Below, in pieces: positions 1-9,149 of a stretch of 64,000 nt of DNA. This DNA comes from Bacteroidaceae bacterium. Lineage in GTDB: Bacteria; Bacteroidota; Bacteroidia; Bacteroidales; Bacteroidaceae. Location: NCBI GenBank assembly GCA_017442855.1, contig JAFSPM010000018.1, positions 79,853 through 143,852 of the forward strand, read 5' to 3'. Every line of letters begins with the position of its first letter. The first letter of the stretch is position 1. The translations under genes and the position numbers were made by a program. The notes below the pieces were generated by a model. That model made no database searches. It saw only the letters and a program-made list of their open reading frames with translations, and had not been told where the DNA came from.

Positions 1-677
1 ATTTCAGTTTCTTCGACAAGGTAAACATCGCCAAGAAGGAGCAGAGCGACGGACAAGGTCGAGGTCTTGATCGCATCTACAACAACTTTGTCTATGACTT
101 CCTCTACCCTAATCCGTTGTCAGTGCTGACATTCATTGAAAACCACGACACCGATCGTTACTTGGAAGAAGGGCAGGACTTTGCTTCACTGAAGCAAGCT
201 GTGACTATGTTACTCACAGTTCCCCGTATTCCACAATTGTACTATGGCACCGAGGTACTGATGAACGGTGTAAAGACCATTACCGACGGTTATGTGCGCA
301 AGGATTTCCCTGGCGGATGGAAGGGCGACAAGCAGAACGCCTTTACGGCAGCTGGACGCACCAGTGCACAAAACGAGTGCTTTGATTTCTACAAGACCAT
401 ACTGCACTGGCGAAAGGGCAATGAAGTGATTAGCAAAGGCAGCATGACGCACTTCTTGGTAGAGAATAGCGTATATGCCTATGCCCGTCAACTCAATGGT
501 AAAACTGTGTTTGTAATGCTGAACGGCAGCGACAAGGAAACAACCGCTAATCTTAGCATCTATGCAGAAATCCTGCAGGGTTACGCCACTGGTAAGGATG
601 TACTCACAGGCAAAACCATTCAATTAAACAAGGAACTGAAGATGCAACCACGCGAAACGCTTGTAATCGAACTATAG
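1..677 (+). CDS. Alpha-amylase family (GH13) protein, C-terminal part
   Basis: The reading frame is open from the window edge (frame 3), so the N-terminus and most of the catalytic barrel lie upstream. The visible part holds the GH13 region IV motif FIENHDTDR, whose His-Asp pair is the substrate-binding and transition-state-stabilising pair of the family. It is followed by QLYYGTE and by a C-terminal beta domain ending in RETLVIEL. By family knowledge this hydrolyses alpha-glucans or maltooligosaccharides (amylase, neopullulanase or cyclomaltodextrinase type). The subtype, and whether it is exported, cannot be decided from the C-terminus. A strong terminator follows directly. Confidence 0.85.
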   Translation, partial: FSFFDKVNIAKKEQSDGQGRGLDRIYNNFVYDFLYPNPLSVLTFIENHDTDRYLEEGQDFASLKQAVTMLLTVPRIPQLYYGTEVLMNGVKTITDGYVRKDFPGGWKGDKQNAFTAAGRTSAQNECFDFYKTILHWRKGNEVISKGSMTHFLVENSVYAYARQLNGKTVFVMLNGSDKETTANLSIYAEILQGYATGKDVLTGKTIQLNKELKMQPRETLVIEL

Positions 678-699
678 TTTTCCTTCTTATATTTTTACA

Positions 700-735
700 A
701 GAAGCTTCCCTTCTCCAATGGGAAGCTTTTTTGTT
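700..735 (+). terminator. Rho-independent terminator after the GH13 gene
   Basis: A perfect 9-bp stem AAGCTTCCC / GGGAAGCTT with a 9-nt loop is followed by a T-rich run, 25 nt after the stop codon. Confidence 0.85.
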
Positions 736-793
736 TTTGCCCTTCTTTCCACGATAAAAAGTAATTTACACCAATAAATGGTACAAATAGAAC

Positions 794-824
794 TTTGATA
801 ATACAAATAAAGTTACGAATTTTG
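794..824 (+). promoter_or_regulatory. Bacteroidota-type promoter of the efflux operon
   Basis: TTTG (794-797), a 19-bp gap, then GAATTTTG (817-824). This matches the TTTG-N19-TAnnTTTG consensus with one mismatch and lies 38 bp ahead of the adaptor gene ATG. Confidence 0.6.
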
Positions 825-862
825 CACCCGATATAAAAGTAGATAAAAATAAAACAAACAAT

Positions 863-1897
863 ATGAAATCATTGACGTTTATGGGACTGCTGGCCATGGG
901 TTTTGTAATGGGCAGTTGTTCAGAAAGTAAAAACAAGCAAGAGAAAGCTCCAACACGTGTAAAGACAGAGGTGGTAGAATCAACCATCAGTAGCGGAAGC
1001 CAGATGTATGTAGGTATTGTAGAAGCAAATGAAACAACAGCCGTGAGCTTCACTGGCATGGGAGTAGTGAGACGAATGCTGGTGGACGAAGGCCAAACGG
1101 TAGGTCGCGGACAGCTCTTAGCTGATATGGACGATACTTCCGCACGCAATATGCTCGCCATTGCCGAGTCGGGTATGACACAGGCTAACGACGCATTGCA
1201 GCGTTATGGTATGCTGCACGACAACGGTTCATTGCCCGAAATAAAATGGGTAGAAATACAAAGCAAGGTACAGCAAGCAGAGTCACAATTAGCTATTGCC
1301 AAAAAGAACCTGGCCGACTGCCAGCTCATAGCCCCTGTAAGTGGAGTGATAGGCCGCAAGATGGTGGGTGCAGGTGAGACAGCCATGCCTTCACAGCCAG
1401 TGGTCACCATCCTTAACATCAATACCGTAAAGGTGAAAGTGTCTATACCAGAAGCAGAAATGAACGCTATCGGCACAAACACCCCCAGTACCATCAGTGT
1501 AAGCGCTGCCGACAAACAAGTAAATGGTGGACGCATAGAAAAGGGGGCTGAAGCAGATGCCCTGACTCACACATACGAAATTCGCATCCAAGTACAGAAT
1601 CCTGACAAGAAGTTGCTGCCTGGTATGGTAGCCAATGTCTCGTTTGGCCAAGGAGGTAACGATGCTACTTCAACACCTAACACAATCAGCATACCAGTTA
1701 CCTGCGTTCAAAAGAATGCAGGAGGACAACTATTTGTTTGGACCATTGACGGCGATAATAAGGCACACCGCACGAATGTGACCATAGGTCAGACGAGCGG
1801 TAATCGTGTAATCATCACCTCAGGCCTCAACGAAGGTCAGCGAGTCATTGTTGAGGGGTATCAGAAACTGAGTGAGGGAACGAGGGTTGTTTATTGA
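863..1897 (+). CDS. RND efflux periplasmic adaptor (HlyD/AcrA family)
   Basis: This 344-residue membrane-fusion protein links the inner-membrane pump to the outer-membrane channel. The N-terminus is a lipoprotein signal with lipobox MGSC (Cys19), so it is probably anchored as a lipoprotein. The biotin/lipoyl half-motifs sit around VDEGQTVGRGQLLADMD and the later APVSGVIGRKMV, separated by a short coiled-coil hairpin (about residues 95-145). The beta-barrel and membrane-proximal domains follow, ending in GYQKLSEGTRVVY. It is the first gene of a three-gene operon with the RND pump (12 bp downstream) and a TolC protein. The substrate is unknown; drugs, bile salts or metals are all possible. Confidence 0.93.
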   Translation: MKSLTFMGLLAMGFVMGSCSESKNKQEKAPTRVKTEVVESTISSGSQMYVGIVEANETTAVSFTGMGVVRRMLVDEGQTVGRGQLLADMDDTSARNMLAIAESGMTQANDALQRYGMLHDNGSLPEIKWVEIQSKVQQAESQLAIAKKNLADCQLIAPVSGVIGRKMVGAGETAMPSQPVVTILNINTVKVKVSIPEAEMNAIGTNTPSTISVSAADKQVNGGRIEKGAEADALTHTYEIRIQVQNPDKKLLPGMVANVSFGQGGNDATSTPNTISIPVTCVQKNAGGQLFVWTIDGDNKAHRTNVTIGQTSGNRVIITSGLNEGQRVIVEGYQKLSEGTRVVY

Positions 1898-1909
1898 ACA
1901 TTGAACATT

Positions 1910-4900
1910 ATGGGAAACAAGATGAACTGGCTGAAATGGCCATTAGAGCATTACTCGATATCACTACTCATCATTGGCATCCTGTTTGTGATGGGTATCT
2001 ATGGCATGTATGTCATGCCGAAAGACGAATTTCCCCATGCCACTATCCGTCAGGGTGTAGTGGTAGCCGTCTATCCAGGTGCCTCCAGTGAAGAAGTAGA
2101 GCAACAAGTGGCACGTCCTTTGGAGCGTTATCTTTTCACGTACGGTGAAGTAAACCGTGCTAAAACCACTACCACCTCGCAAAATGGCATGTGCATCGTG
2201 ATGGTGAAACTGAATGATGAAGTGGACAATAAAGACGAGGTATGGTCAAAGATAAAGCATGGCCTCAACAACTTCAAGTCAGAATTGCCATCGGGCGTCT
2301 TGGCCGTCGTGGTGAACGATGATTTCGGCAACACCTCTGCCCTGCTCATCGCCATTGAAAGCGACCAACGCAGCTATCGCGAACTGAAACAATACAGCGA
2401 TGACTTGGGTGACCGACTGCGCCGCATACCTTCTGTAGCCAACGTGAAACTGTTTGGTGAACAGAAAGAACAGATTAGCCTCTATATCGACCGGCAGCGT
2501 CTGCAAGCCTACGGCATCGGACAACAGTTGCTCTTCAGTCGTTTGCAGGCACAAGGTATTACCACCATGAGTGGCAGTATCAGCGACGACGACCAGCAAA
2601 TTCCCATCCATGTGGAGGCAATGGAAAATACCGAGGAGGAAGTTGCCAATCAGATTATCTTCTCCGACCCCATTACCGGCAAGGTGGTACGAGTGAGAGA
2701 CGTGGCTCGTGTGGTGAGAGAATACAACACCCATGCCAGCCGCATTGAGCAGGACGGACATCCTTGTGTACTGCTTTCCATGGAAATGACCCCTGGCAAT
2801 AACGTAATCAACTATGGACGAGAAGTAGATAAAGTATTGGACGATTTCAGAACAAACGAATTGCCAGATGACGTGAATGTAACCCGTATCGCAGACAAGC
2901 CTAAAGTAGTGGCAACTAGCATTCACGACTTCCTGCGCGACCTGCTCATCTCCATGGCTATCATCATTCTCGTCATGATGGTGCTGTTCCCACTTAGATC
3001 TGCCATCGTAGCTGCTGTGACCATTCCATTAAGCACCTTTGTGTCTGTAGCTGTCATGTATTTGATGGGCATCGAACTGAACATCATTACGTTGGCCGCA
3101 CTCATAGTGGTATTGGGAATGATTGTTGACAACTCTATCGTGGTGATTGACGGTTATTTGGAATATCTCGGCAAAGGCTTCAAGCCAATGGATGCAGCCA
3201 TCGAATCGGCACGTCAGTATTTCATGCCTATGCTCTTGGCCACCATTTGCATTTGTGCCATCTTCTATCCCTACCTGATAACAATGAAAGGCATGTTCCA
3301 CGATGCGTTAGAGGATTTCCCCATCACCATTACCATTAACTTGATGGTGTCACTCATTTTGGCTGTAACCATCATCCCGTTCTTGGAAACACGCATCATC
3401 AAGCCAGGCAAGGTGAGTACCGATGGCAACGCCACCACCAAATGGGTACAACGCACTTACGACCATGTGCTTAAATGGACTTTCGGGCATCCTTGGCTTA
3501 CCATCATCGGAGGCATTGTCATCATCCTGTTATCATCGCTCATAGCGCCGACACTGAAGATACGACTGTTCCCATATGCTGACCGCGACCAGTTTGCCGT
3601 TGAGATATTCTTGCCCGAAGGCAAAGGTTTGGCAGAGACAGAAGCTGTCGCCGACTCTGTGCGCCACGTGCTGGAGAAAGATGAACGCATCACCGGTATT
3701 ACGGGATTCATTGGTTGCTCGTCACCCCGATTCATGGATGCCTATGCTCCTCAAATTGCTGGCGACAACTTCGCACAGTTCATTGTCAATACGAAAGGCA
3801 ACTTGACCACACTGGATTTGCTGGCAGAATATCAGCCACAGTTCGGTGAGGCATTCCCCAATTCATACGTAAAATTCAAGAGACTGGACTATATGGAGCC
3901 CACCGAACTGGAATACCGTTTCTATGGCGACAACCTCGACTCCCTGCACGTGGTTGCTGAAAGACTGATGGAACGTATGCGCGAGATGCCCGAAGTGGAA
4001 TGGGTACATACCGACTACTACCAACCCTACCCCATCATCAACGTGCAGCTCGACCCTGTAACATCAGCACAGTTGGGCATCACGCGAACAGTAGCTCAGC
4101 TGGCACTCAGTGCCACGTCGTCAGACCTCCAGGTAGGACAGATATGGGAAGGCAACTATGAGGTGCCCATTGTGGTGAAAGACGATACCGACATGACTTA
4201 TTCCGACGTTGCCAACTTAGGTATTGCCTCTCCTACAACAATGATTGCTTCTGGTATCAACCAGACCAACAGCACCATACCACTGAGGCAGATAGCCAAG
4301 GTATCGCCACAGTGGAGCGAGAGCCGCATCGTGCATCGTGGAGGTGAACGCTGCATTACAGTGACAGGACACTTTGTCCAGGGTATCTATACCTCACCTA
4401 TAGAGAAGGAAATCGCACACATCGCCACCAAAGAGATAGAACTGCCTCAAGGTGTTCGCGCTGAGATAGGTGGTGAGATAGAATATGGCGACGAGGCAAT
4501 GCCACAGATTATCTGGGGTACTGTGATTGCCATGATTATTGTGTTCTTCTTCCTGCTATTCAACTTCAAGAAGTATGGCATCACCACTGTCTGCATGGCA
4601 GCCTTGGCCCTGATGATTCCAGGTGCTCTTATCGGGCTTGGTTTGATGAACCGCTCGTTGGGTCTCACCTCCATCTTCGGTCTTATCACCTTGATGGGTA
4701 TGATTATGCGTAATGAGATCCTTATCTTTGAACATGCCATCGACCTGATGAAGAAGTTTGTTGCTGAGCATCCTAAACCAGCCAAGGTCACTAAGGCAGA
4801 TAAGCGCGAATACTACAGGCAGTATAACGAGGCCGTAAAACAAGCAGCGATGGATGCAGGCAGCCGACGCATGGTGCCTATCTTCCTTACCACCGCCACT

Positions 4901-5047
4901 ACTGCAGTGGGTGTTGTGCCAATGATTATTGCCCAGTCGTCATTCTGGATGGCAGTGGGTGTCACCATCTTTGCTGGTGGCATTGGCTCGCTTATCATGG
5001 TAGTTACCATGTTACCTGTGGTTTATTGGAAAGTTTCGCTTAAGTGA
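1910..5047 (+). CDS. RND efflux transporter permease (AcrB/MexB-like)
   Basis: A full-length (1045 aa) inner-membrane pump driven by proton influx. It shows the RND layout: TM1 near residues 13-31, a large periplasmic domain, the TM2-TM6 block with the characteristic VVLGMIVDNSIVVIDG stretch (conserved Asp in TM4), a second periplasmic domain, and TM7-TM12 ending in a MGMIMRNEILIFEH-type segment. The frame is also open from a TTG at 1901, but the ATG at 1910 (or at 1922, MNWLKW) is the more natural start. It overlaps no neighbour and belongs to the adaptor-pump-TolC operon. The last codons and the stop lie inside a dispersed repeat (5030-5079). Confidence 0.95.
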   Translation: MGNKMNWLKWPLEHYSISLLIIGILFVMGIYGMYVMPKDEFPHATIRQGVVVAVYPGASSEEVEQQVARPLERYLFTYGEVNRAKTTTTSQNGMCIVMVKLNDEVDNKDEVWSKIKHGLNNFKSELPSGVLAVVVNDDFGNTSALLIAIESDQRSYRELKQYSDDLGDRLRRIPSVANVKLFGEQKEQISLYIDRQRLQAYGIGQQLLFSRLQAQGITTMSGSISDDDQQIPIHVEAMENTEEEVANQIIFSDPITGKVVRVRDVARVVREYNTHASRIEQDGHPCVLLSMEMTPGNNVINYGREVDKVLDDFRTNELPDDVNVTRIADKPKVVATSIHDFLRDLLISMAIIILVMMVLFPLRSAIVAAVTIPLSTFVSVAVMYLMGIELNIITLAALIVVLGMIVDNSIVVIDGYLEYLGKGFKPMDAAIESARQYFMPMLLATICICAIFYPYLITMKGMFHDALEDFPITITINLMVSLILAVTIIPFLETRIIKPGKVSTDGNATTKWVQRTYDHVLKWTFGHPWLTIIGGIVIILLSSLIAPTLKIRLFPYADRDQFAVEIFLPEGKGLAETEAVADSVRHVLEKDERITGITGFIGCSSPRFMDAYAPQIAGDNFAQFIVNTKGNLTTLDLLAEYQPQFGEAFPNSYVKFKRLDYMEPTELEYRFYGDNLDSLHVVAERLMERMREMPEVEWVHTDYYQPYPIINVQLDPVTSAQLGITRTVAQLALSATSSDLQVGQIWEGNYEVPIVVKDDTDMTYSDVANLGIASPTTMIASGINQTNSTIPLRQIAKVSPQWSESRIVHRGGERCITVTGHFVQGIYTSPIEKEIAHIATKEIELPQGVRAEIGGEIEYGDEAMPQIIWGTVIAMIIVFFFLLFNFKKYGITTVCMAALALMIPGALIGLGLMNRSLGLTSIFGLITLMGMIMRNEILIFEHAIDLMKKFVAEHPKPAKVTKADKREYYRQYNEAVKQAAMDAGSRRMVPIFLTTATTAVGVVPMIIAQSSFWMAVGVTIFAGGIGSLIMVVTMLPVVYWKVSLK

Positions 5048-5114
5048 GCGCAAAGGTAAGCTCGCTTAAGCTTTGCCGAACGATAGAAACTTATTTAAAG
5101 TTTCGCTTAAGTGA
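5030..5114 (+). repeat. REP-like palindromic repeat between an 18-bp direct duplication
   Basis: Positions 5030-5047 and 5097-5114 are identical over 18 bp (core GTTTCGCTTAAGTGA). Between them, 5046-5079 forms an imperfect palindrome centred on AAGCTCGCTT, with outer arms GCAAAG and CTTTGC. The 34 bp at 5046-5079 match 61288-61321 at 29 of 34 positions without gaps, so it is a dispersed element. The first 18-bp copy supplies the last codons and the TGA of the RND pump gene. It could act as an RNA hairpin between the pump and tolC. Confidence 0.75.
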
Positions 5115-5136
5115 TTTCAATAATTATAACAATGAT

Positions 5137-6492
5137 ATGAAAAGATACATATATATAATAGCTGTAACATTGGCATTGGCCAATTGTCAATCATTATTTG
5201 CACAACAGACATACACATTGGAGCAGATTCTCGACTCTGCCCGCCATAACAATATCACCCTGCGCAACGCACAGCGTAGCGTAGATGCCGCTGAACAACA
5301 GCGTAAGGAAGCCTTTACCAAATACTTCCCTACTGTCAGTGGTTCAGGTTTCTGGTTCAATGCCAACAAGGGTATGGCACAGATGGACATCAACATGTCA
5401 CAATTCATTAGTCCTGAAATCGCTACCGGCCTTGTTCAGTCGGGTGTACTTCCTGTAGAAGCTTTGGCATCGTTAGGACAACCTGTCAGCATGGAGTTGA
5501 TGAAGAAAGGCGTGATGGGCAGCGTTATGGCGATGCAGCCTGTGTTTGCCGGTGGGCAGATTATCAACGGCAACAAGCTCGCCAAGGTAGGTGAAGATGT
5601 GAGTCGCTTGCAACTGCAACTTTCCGAGAACGAGATAGAGAAGACAGCCGAGCAATACTACTGGCAGATTGTGTCATTAGAAGAAAAACTCAAGACCGTG
5701 AATGCTGTCGAGACCTTGTTGTCCGACATCAACAAAGATGTGACCGTAGCCGTAAAAGCTGGTGTTGCCATGCGTAATGACCTCTTGCAGGTGGAGCTTA
5801 GACAGAACGATGTGGAGAGTCAGAAACTCACACTGAACAACAATATCTCCATCCTGCGCATGGTCTTGGCACAATATTGCGGACTGCAAAACACCGACTT
5901 TGTGTTAGACTATAACCCCGAGGTGCTATCGCCCATGCTGGAGAAGCAAGACCACCAACAGGCGTTGCTCAACACCCCCGAATACAAGCTGCTGGGCAAG
6001 CAGGTAGAAGCCACCGACTTGCAGCATAAATTGGCCATAGGCAGCAACCTGCCTACGGTAGCTGTGGGGGCAGGACTTGTCTATCACAACCTGATGGAGT
6101 CAGGCCGTTCATTCGGCATGCTCATGGCTACCGTCAGCATCCCTATCTCCGACTGGTGGGGTGGCTCTCACGCCATCAAGCGCAAGAAGATAGAGCGTCA
6201 GAAAGCCATTGACCAACTGGCAGACAACTCCGAACTGCTGAAGATCAATATGCAGAGTGCATGGAACAATGTGCAAGAGGCATACCAACAGCTCGGCATA
6301 GCCGAGCGCAGCATCGAGCAGGCCACTGAGAACTTACGCCTTAACCGCGACTTCTACCAGGCTGGCACCTGCACCATGAGTGATTTGTTAGAGGCACAAC
6401 TGCTCTACCAGCAAGCTCTCGACAAGCGCACCGATTCCTACACCAACTACCAAAACAAGCTCTTGGCATACCGCCATGCAGTGGGTAAATAA
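5137..6492 (+). CDS. TolC-family outer membrane efflux protein
   Basis: A 451-aa outer-membrane channel for the upstream RND pump. The signal peptide MKRYIYIIAVTLALANCQSLFAQ fixes the ATG at 5137; a longer frame from a GTG at 5044 would add residues encoded by the repeat and hide the signal. Two OEP repeats are visible: YTLEQILDSARHNN near the mature N-terminus, and a second helical half around RQKAIDQLADNSELLKINMQ. The C-terminus ENLRLNRDFYQAGTCTMSDLL...QNKLLAYRHAVGK is typical of the family. The pore helices are rich in Gln, Asn and Glu. Third gene of the operon; no hairpin terminator with a T-run was seen directly after it. Confidence 0.93.
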   Translation: MKRYIYIIAVTLALANCQSLFAQQTYTLEQILDSARHNNITLRNAQRSVDAAEQQRKEAFTKYFPTVSGSGFWFNANKGMAQMDINMSQFISPEIATGLVQSGVLPVEALASLGQPVSMELMKKGVMGSVMAMQPVFAGGQIINGNKLAKVGEDVSRLQLQLSENEIEKTAEQYYWQIVSLEEKLKTVNAVETLLSDINKDVTVAVKAGVAMRNDLLQVELRQNDVESQKLTLNNNISILRMVLAQYCGLQNTDFVLDYNPEVLSPMLEKQDHQQALLNTPEYKLLGKQVEATDLQHKLAIGSNLPTVAVGAGLVYHNLMESGRSFGMLMATVSIPISDWWGGSHAIKRKKIERQKAIDQLADNSELLKINMQSAWNNVQEAYQQLGIAERSIEQATENLRLNRDFYQAGTCTMSDLLEAQLLYQQALDKRTDSYTNYQNKLLAYRHAVGK

Positions 6493-6528
6493 CACCCTTA
6501 AATACCTTTCTTTGAGCCCTTTTTGAAA

Positions 6529-6722
6529 GGAATGCCTTCTATCAGTCAACGGAGGCTTTGCTATCACTCGTTGCAGTATCTCCCATGAGGGAAAGGAGAT
6601 ATTACTATAGGGGTACGGCAGATACTGCGACGACCCGTAGCAGATACTGCGGCCAGTGGTAGGGAGCTTTCCGTCACCCAATAGCAAGCTTTACCGACAC
6701 CCATAGCAGACTTTGCGACAAG
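6529..6722. repeat. Array of about nine degenerate palindromic units, 22-bp period
   Basis: The intergenic stretch between the convergent tolC and metY genes carries short imperfect palindromes centred near 6534, 6556, 6578, 6600, 6623, 6645, 6667, 6689 and 6711. Cores on the + strand are GGAATGCCTTC, GGAGGCTTTGC, GCAGTATCTCC, GGAGATATTAC, GCAGATACTGC (twice), GGAGCTTTCC, AAGCTT and GCAGACTTTGC. In the right half the units begin TAG (6638, 6660, 6682, 6704). In the left half the same TAG start appears on the opposite strand, so the array is roughly mirror-symmetric. The unit at 6600 is weak. No coding potential is seen. Confidence 0.75.
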
Positions 6723-6786
6723 AAAAAGAAGGCAGTGAAGTAAAAAACTCACTGCCTTCGCTATTATGAAAACAAACCTAAAGCAT

Positions 6787-8064
6787 TCAAATCTTCGCCA
6801 TTGCTTGTTCCAAATCGGCTATGATGTCATTCACATTCTCAATGCCAACAGAGAGGCGAATCAAGTCTGGAGCAACGCCTGCCTCACGCAACTGCTCGTC
6901 ACTAAGCTGACGGTGGGTATGACTGGCTGGGTGAAGCACACAGGTACGTGCATCAGCCACATGGGTCACGATGGCTACAAATTCAAGGGAATCCATGAAG
7001 CGGACTGCCTCTTCGCGGGTGCCTTTCAAGCCAAAGGCGATAACACCGCAAGAGCCATTGGGCAAGTATTTCTGTGCCAGGTCGTAATACTTGTTGCCTG
7101 GCAAACCACAGAAATTCACCCACGCCACCTTTGGGTTGTCCTCTAACCACTCTGCCACCTTCTGGGCATTCTCACAATGGCGAGGCATACGCAGGTGTAG
7201 CGTTTCCAGACCTAAGTTGAGCAGGAAGCAGTTCTGTGGTGCAGGGATAGAACCCAAGTCGCGCATAAGTTGGCTCACTATCTTTGTGATATATGCCTTC
7301 TTGCCAAAGGCTTTAGTATAGGTAAGTCCATGGTAGCTCTCATCAGGCGTGGTGAGGCCAGGGAACTTGTCGGCGTATGCCTCCCAGTCGAAGTTGCCAC
7401 TGTCAATTACAGCACCGCCCACCTGAGTAGCATGACCATCCATATACTTAGTGGTACTATGCGTTACAATGTCGCAACCCCACTCAAACGGACGACAGTT
7501 AATAGGTGTAGCAAAGGTATTATCCACTATCAGCGGTACCCCATGCTTATGCGCCATCTTGGCAAAGCGTTCAATGTCGAACACATTGCCACCGGGGTTG
7601 GAGATAGTTTCTCCAAAAAAGCACTTGGTATTGGGTTGGAAAGCAGCTTCAATCTGCTCATCGCTCCAGTCGGGGTCGATAAAGGTACACTCAATGCCTA
7701 ATTTCTTGAGTGTCACACCAAAGAGGTTGAACGTGCCACCATAGATGGTGTTAGATGTAATGAAATGATCGCCAGCCTGGCAGATATTGAATATCGCATA
7801 GAAGTTGGCTGCCTGGCCAGAGGAGGTAAGCACACAGCCCACACCACCTTCCAGTTCGTTGATCTTGGCTGCCACAGCATCGTTGGTAGGGTTTGCCAGA
7901 CGGGTATAGAAATAACCCTCAGCCTTGAGGTCGAACAAATCAGCCATTTCTTCGGTACTGCTATACTTGAACGTAGTACTCTGATAAATAGGCAATACAC
8001 GGGGTTCGCCATTCTTGGGCTTCCAGCCTCCCTGAACGCAGATAGTCTCTAAATTCTTCTTCAT
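6787..8064 (-). CDS. metY: O-acetylhomoserine aminocarboxypropyltransferase (MetY type)
   Basis: A 425-aa PLP enzyme of the Cys/Met-metabolism family that forms homocysteine from O-acetylhomoserine and sulfide. The N-terminus TICVQGGWKP and the segment PIYQSTTFKY are typical of MetY. The Schiff-base lysine is K206 in THSTTKYMDGH, and the SSGQAANF loop binds the cofactor. Length and the insertions near the middle fit MetY rather than the shorter MetB/MetC enzymes. The ATG at 8064 was preferred; an upstream ATG at 8091 would add only nine residues. It is divergent from trpS. A -7-like CAAATATA (8102-8109, reading TATATTTG on this strand) could serve as its promoter. Confidence 0.9.
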   Translation of the reverse strand: MKKNLETICVQGGWKPKNGEPRVLPIYQSTTFKYSSTEEMADLFDLKAEGYFYTRLANPTNDAVAAKINELEGGVGCVLTSSGQAANFYAIFNICQAGDHFITSNTIYGGTFNLFGVTLKKLGIECTFIDPDWSDEQIEAAFQPNTKCFFGETISNPGGNVFDIERFAKMAHKHGVPLIVDNTFATPINCRPFEWGCDIVTHSTTKYMDGHATQVGGAVIDSGNFDWEAYADKFPGLTTPDESYHGLTYTKAFGKKAYITKIVSQLMRDLGSIPAPQNCFLLNLGLETLHLRMPRHCENAQKVAEWLEDNPKVAWVNFCGLPGNKYYDLAQKYLPNGSCGVIAFGLKGTREEAVRFMDSLEFVAIVTHVADARTCVLHPASHTHRQLSDEQLREAGVAPDLIRLSVGIENVNDIIADLEQAMAKI

Positions 8065-8097
8065 ATTACTTGTATTATTTACTTTCATCACAAATCG

Positions 8098-8128
8098 TTG
8101 GCAAATATAGTAATTTTTTCTATCTTTG
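8098..8128 (+). promoter_or_regulatory. Promoter of trpS
   Basis: TTGG (8098-8101), a 19-bp gap, then a perfect TATCTTTG (8121-8128), 32 bp before the trpS ATG. It overlaps the presumed leftward metY promoter. Confidence 0.65.
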
Positions 8129-8159
8129 CACGCTATTAAAACAAATCATTACAATAGAA

Positions 8160-9149
8160 ATGGAAAAAGTAGTAAGCGGAATACGTCCTACGGGAAACCT
8201 GCACTTAGGTAATTATTTCGGAGCAGTAAAGAGTTTCGTGGCCATGCAGGGCCAATATCAATGTATGTTCTTCATTGCCGACTGGCATTCACTGACCACG
8301 CATCCCAAACCTGAAAACATTCAGAACAGTGCACGTACCATCTTAGCAGAGTACCTGGCTTGTGGTATCGACCCACAGAAAGCTCCTATCTATGTACAAA
8401 GTGATGTAAAAGAAACACTGGAGCTGTATCTGTATTTGAACATGAACACTTATTTGGGTGAGCTGGAGCGCGTGACCACCTTCAAGGAAAAAGCACGCAA
8501 ACAACCTGATAACGTGAATGCCGGACTGCTGACCTACCCCACCTTGATGGCTGCTGATGTGTTGCAGCACAGGGCACACAAGGTGCCTGTAGGCAAGGAT
8601 CAGGAACAGAATATGGAAATGATGCGCAAGTGTGCCCGCCGCTTTAATAATATATATGGTGTAGATTTCTTTCCAGAGCCACAAAACTTCTACTTCAACG
8701 CTACTGCGCTGAAGGTACCCGGGCTGGATGGCAGTGGCAAGATGGGCAAAAGCGAGGGCAACTGCATCTATTTGCGTGATGACGACAAGACCATCCGCAA
8801 GAAAGTGATGAAAGCCGTGACCGATAACGGTCCACAGGAACCTAACAGCAAGCGCCCAGAGGTGATAGAGAACCTGTTCACCTTCTTGAAGATTGCTTCC
8901 ACACCAGACACCTATCAGTATTTTGACGAGAAGTGGAACGATTGCACCTTGCGCTATGGCGACCTGAAGAAGCAGATAGCAGAAGACTTAGTAAACATTA
9001 TAGCTCCTATCCGTGAGAAAATTGAGGAATACAGTGCCAACACTGCCTTACTGGACAAGGTTGCCAAGGAAGGAGCCGACCATGCTCGCCAGAGTGCATC
9101 GGAAACACTGAATGAAGTACGAAAGATCATTGGCTTCAGGGTTTTATGA
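8160..9149 (+). CDS. trpS: Tryptophan--tRNA ligase
   Basis: A class Ic aminoacyl-tRNA synthetase of 329 aa, the usual bacterial length. The HIGH-type signature is seen as PTGNLHLGNYFGA (residues 10-22) and the KMSKS loop as KMGKSEGN (from K194). The ATG at 8160 sits just after the Bacteroidota promoter. The in-frame extension to 8070 runs through the promoter and into the metY region, so it is rejected. The stop overlaps the next start by 4 bp (ATGA), so the acetyltransferase is probably co-translated. Confidence 0.96.
   Translation: MEKVVSGIRPTGNLHLGNYFGAVKSFVAMQGQYQCMFFIADWHSLTTHPKPENIQNSARTILAEYLACGIDPQKAPIYVQSDVKETLELYLYLNMNTYLGELERVTTFKEKARKQPDNVNAGLLTYPTLMAADVLQHRAHKVPVGKDQEQNMEMMRKCARRFNNIYGVDFFPEPQNFYFNATALKVPGLDGSGKMGKSEGNCIYLRDDDKTIRKKVMKAVTDNGPQEPNSKRPEVIENLFTFLKIASTPDTYQYFDEKWNDCTLRYGDLKKQIAEDLVNIIAPIREKIEEYSANTALLDKVAKEGADHARQSASETLNEVRKIIGFRVL

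Noticed and set aside
5044-5136. Upstream GTG start for tolC
   Set aside because: It would place repeat-encoded residues ahead of a perfect signal peptide beginning at 5137.
8070-8159. 30-codon N-terminal extension of trpS
   Set aside because: It covers the TATCTTTG promoter, and the family start MEKVVSGIRPTG is at 8160.
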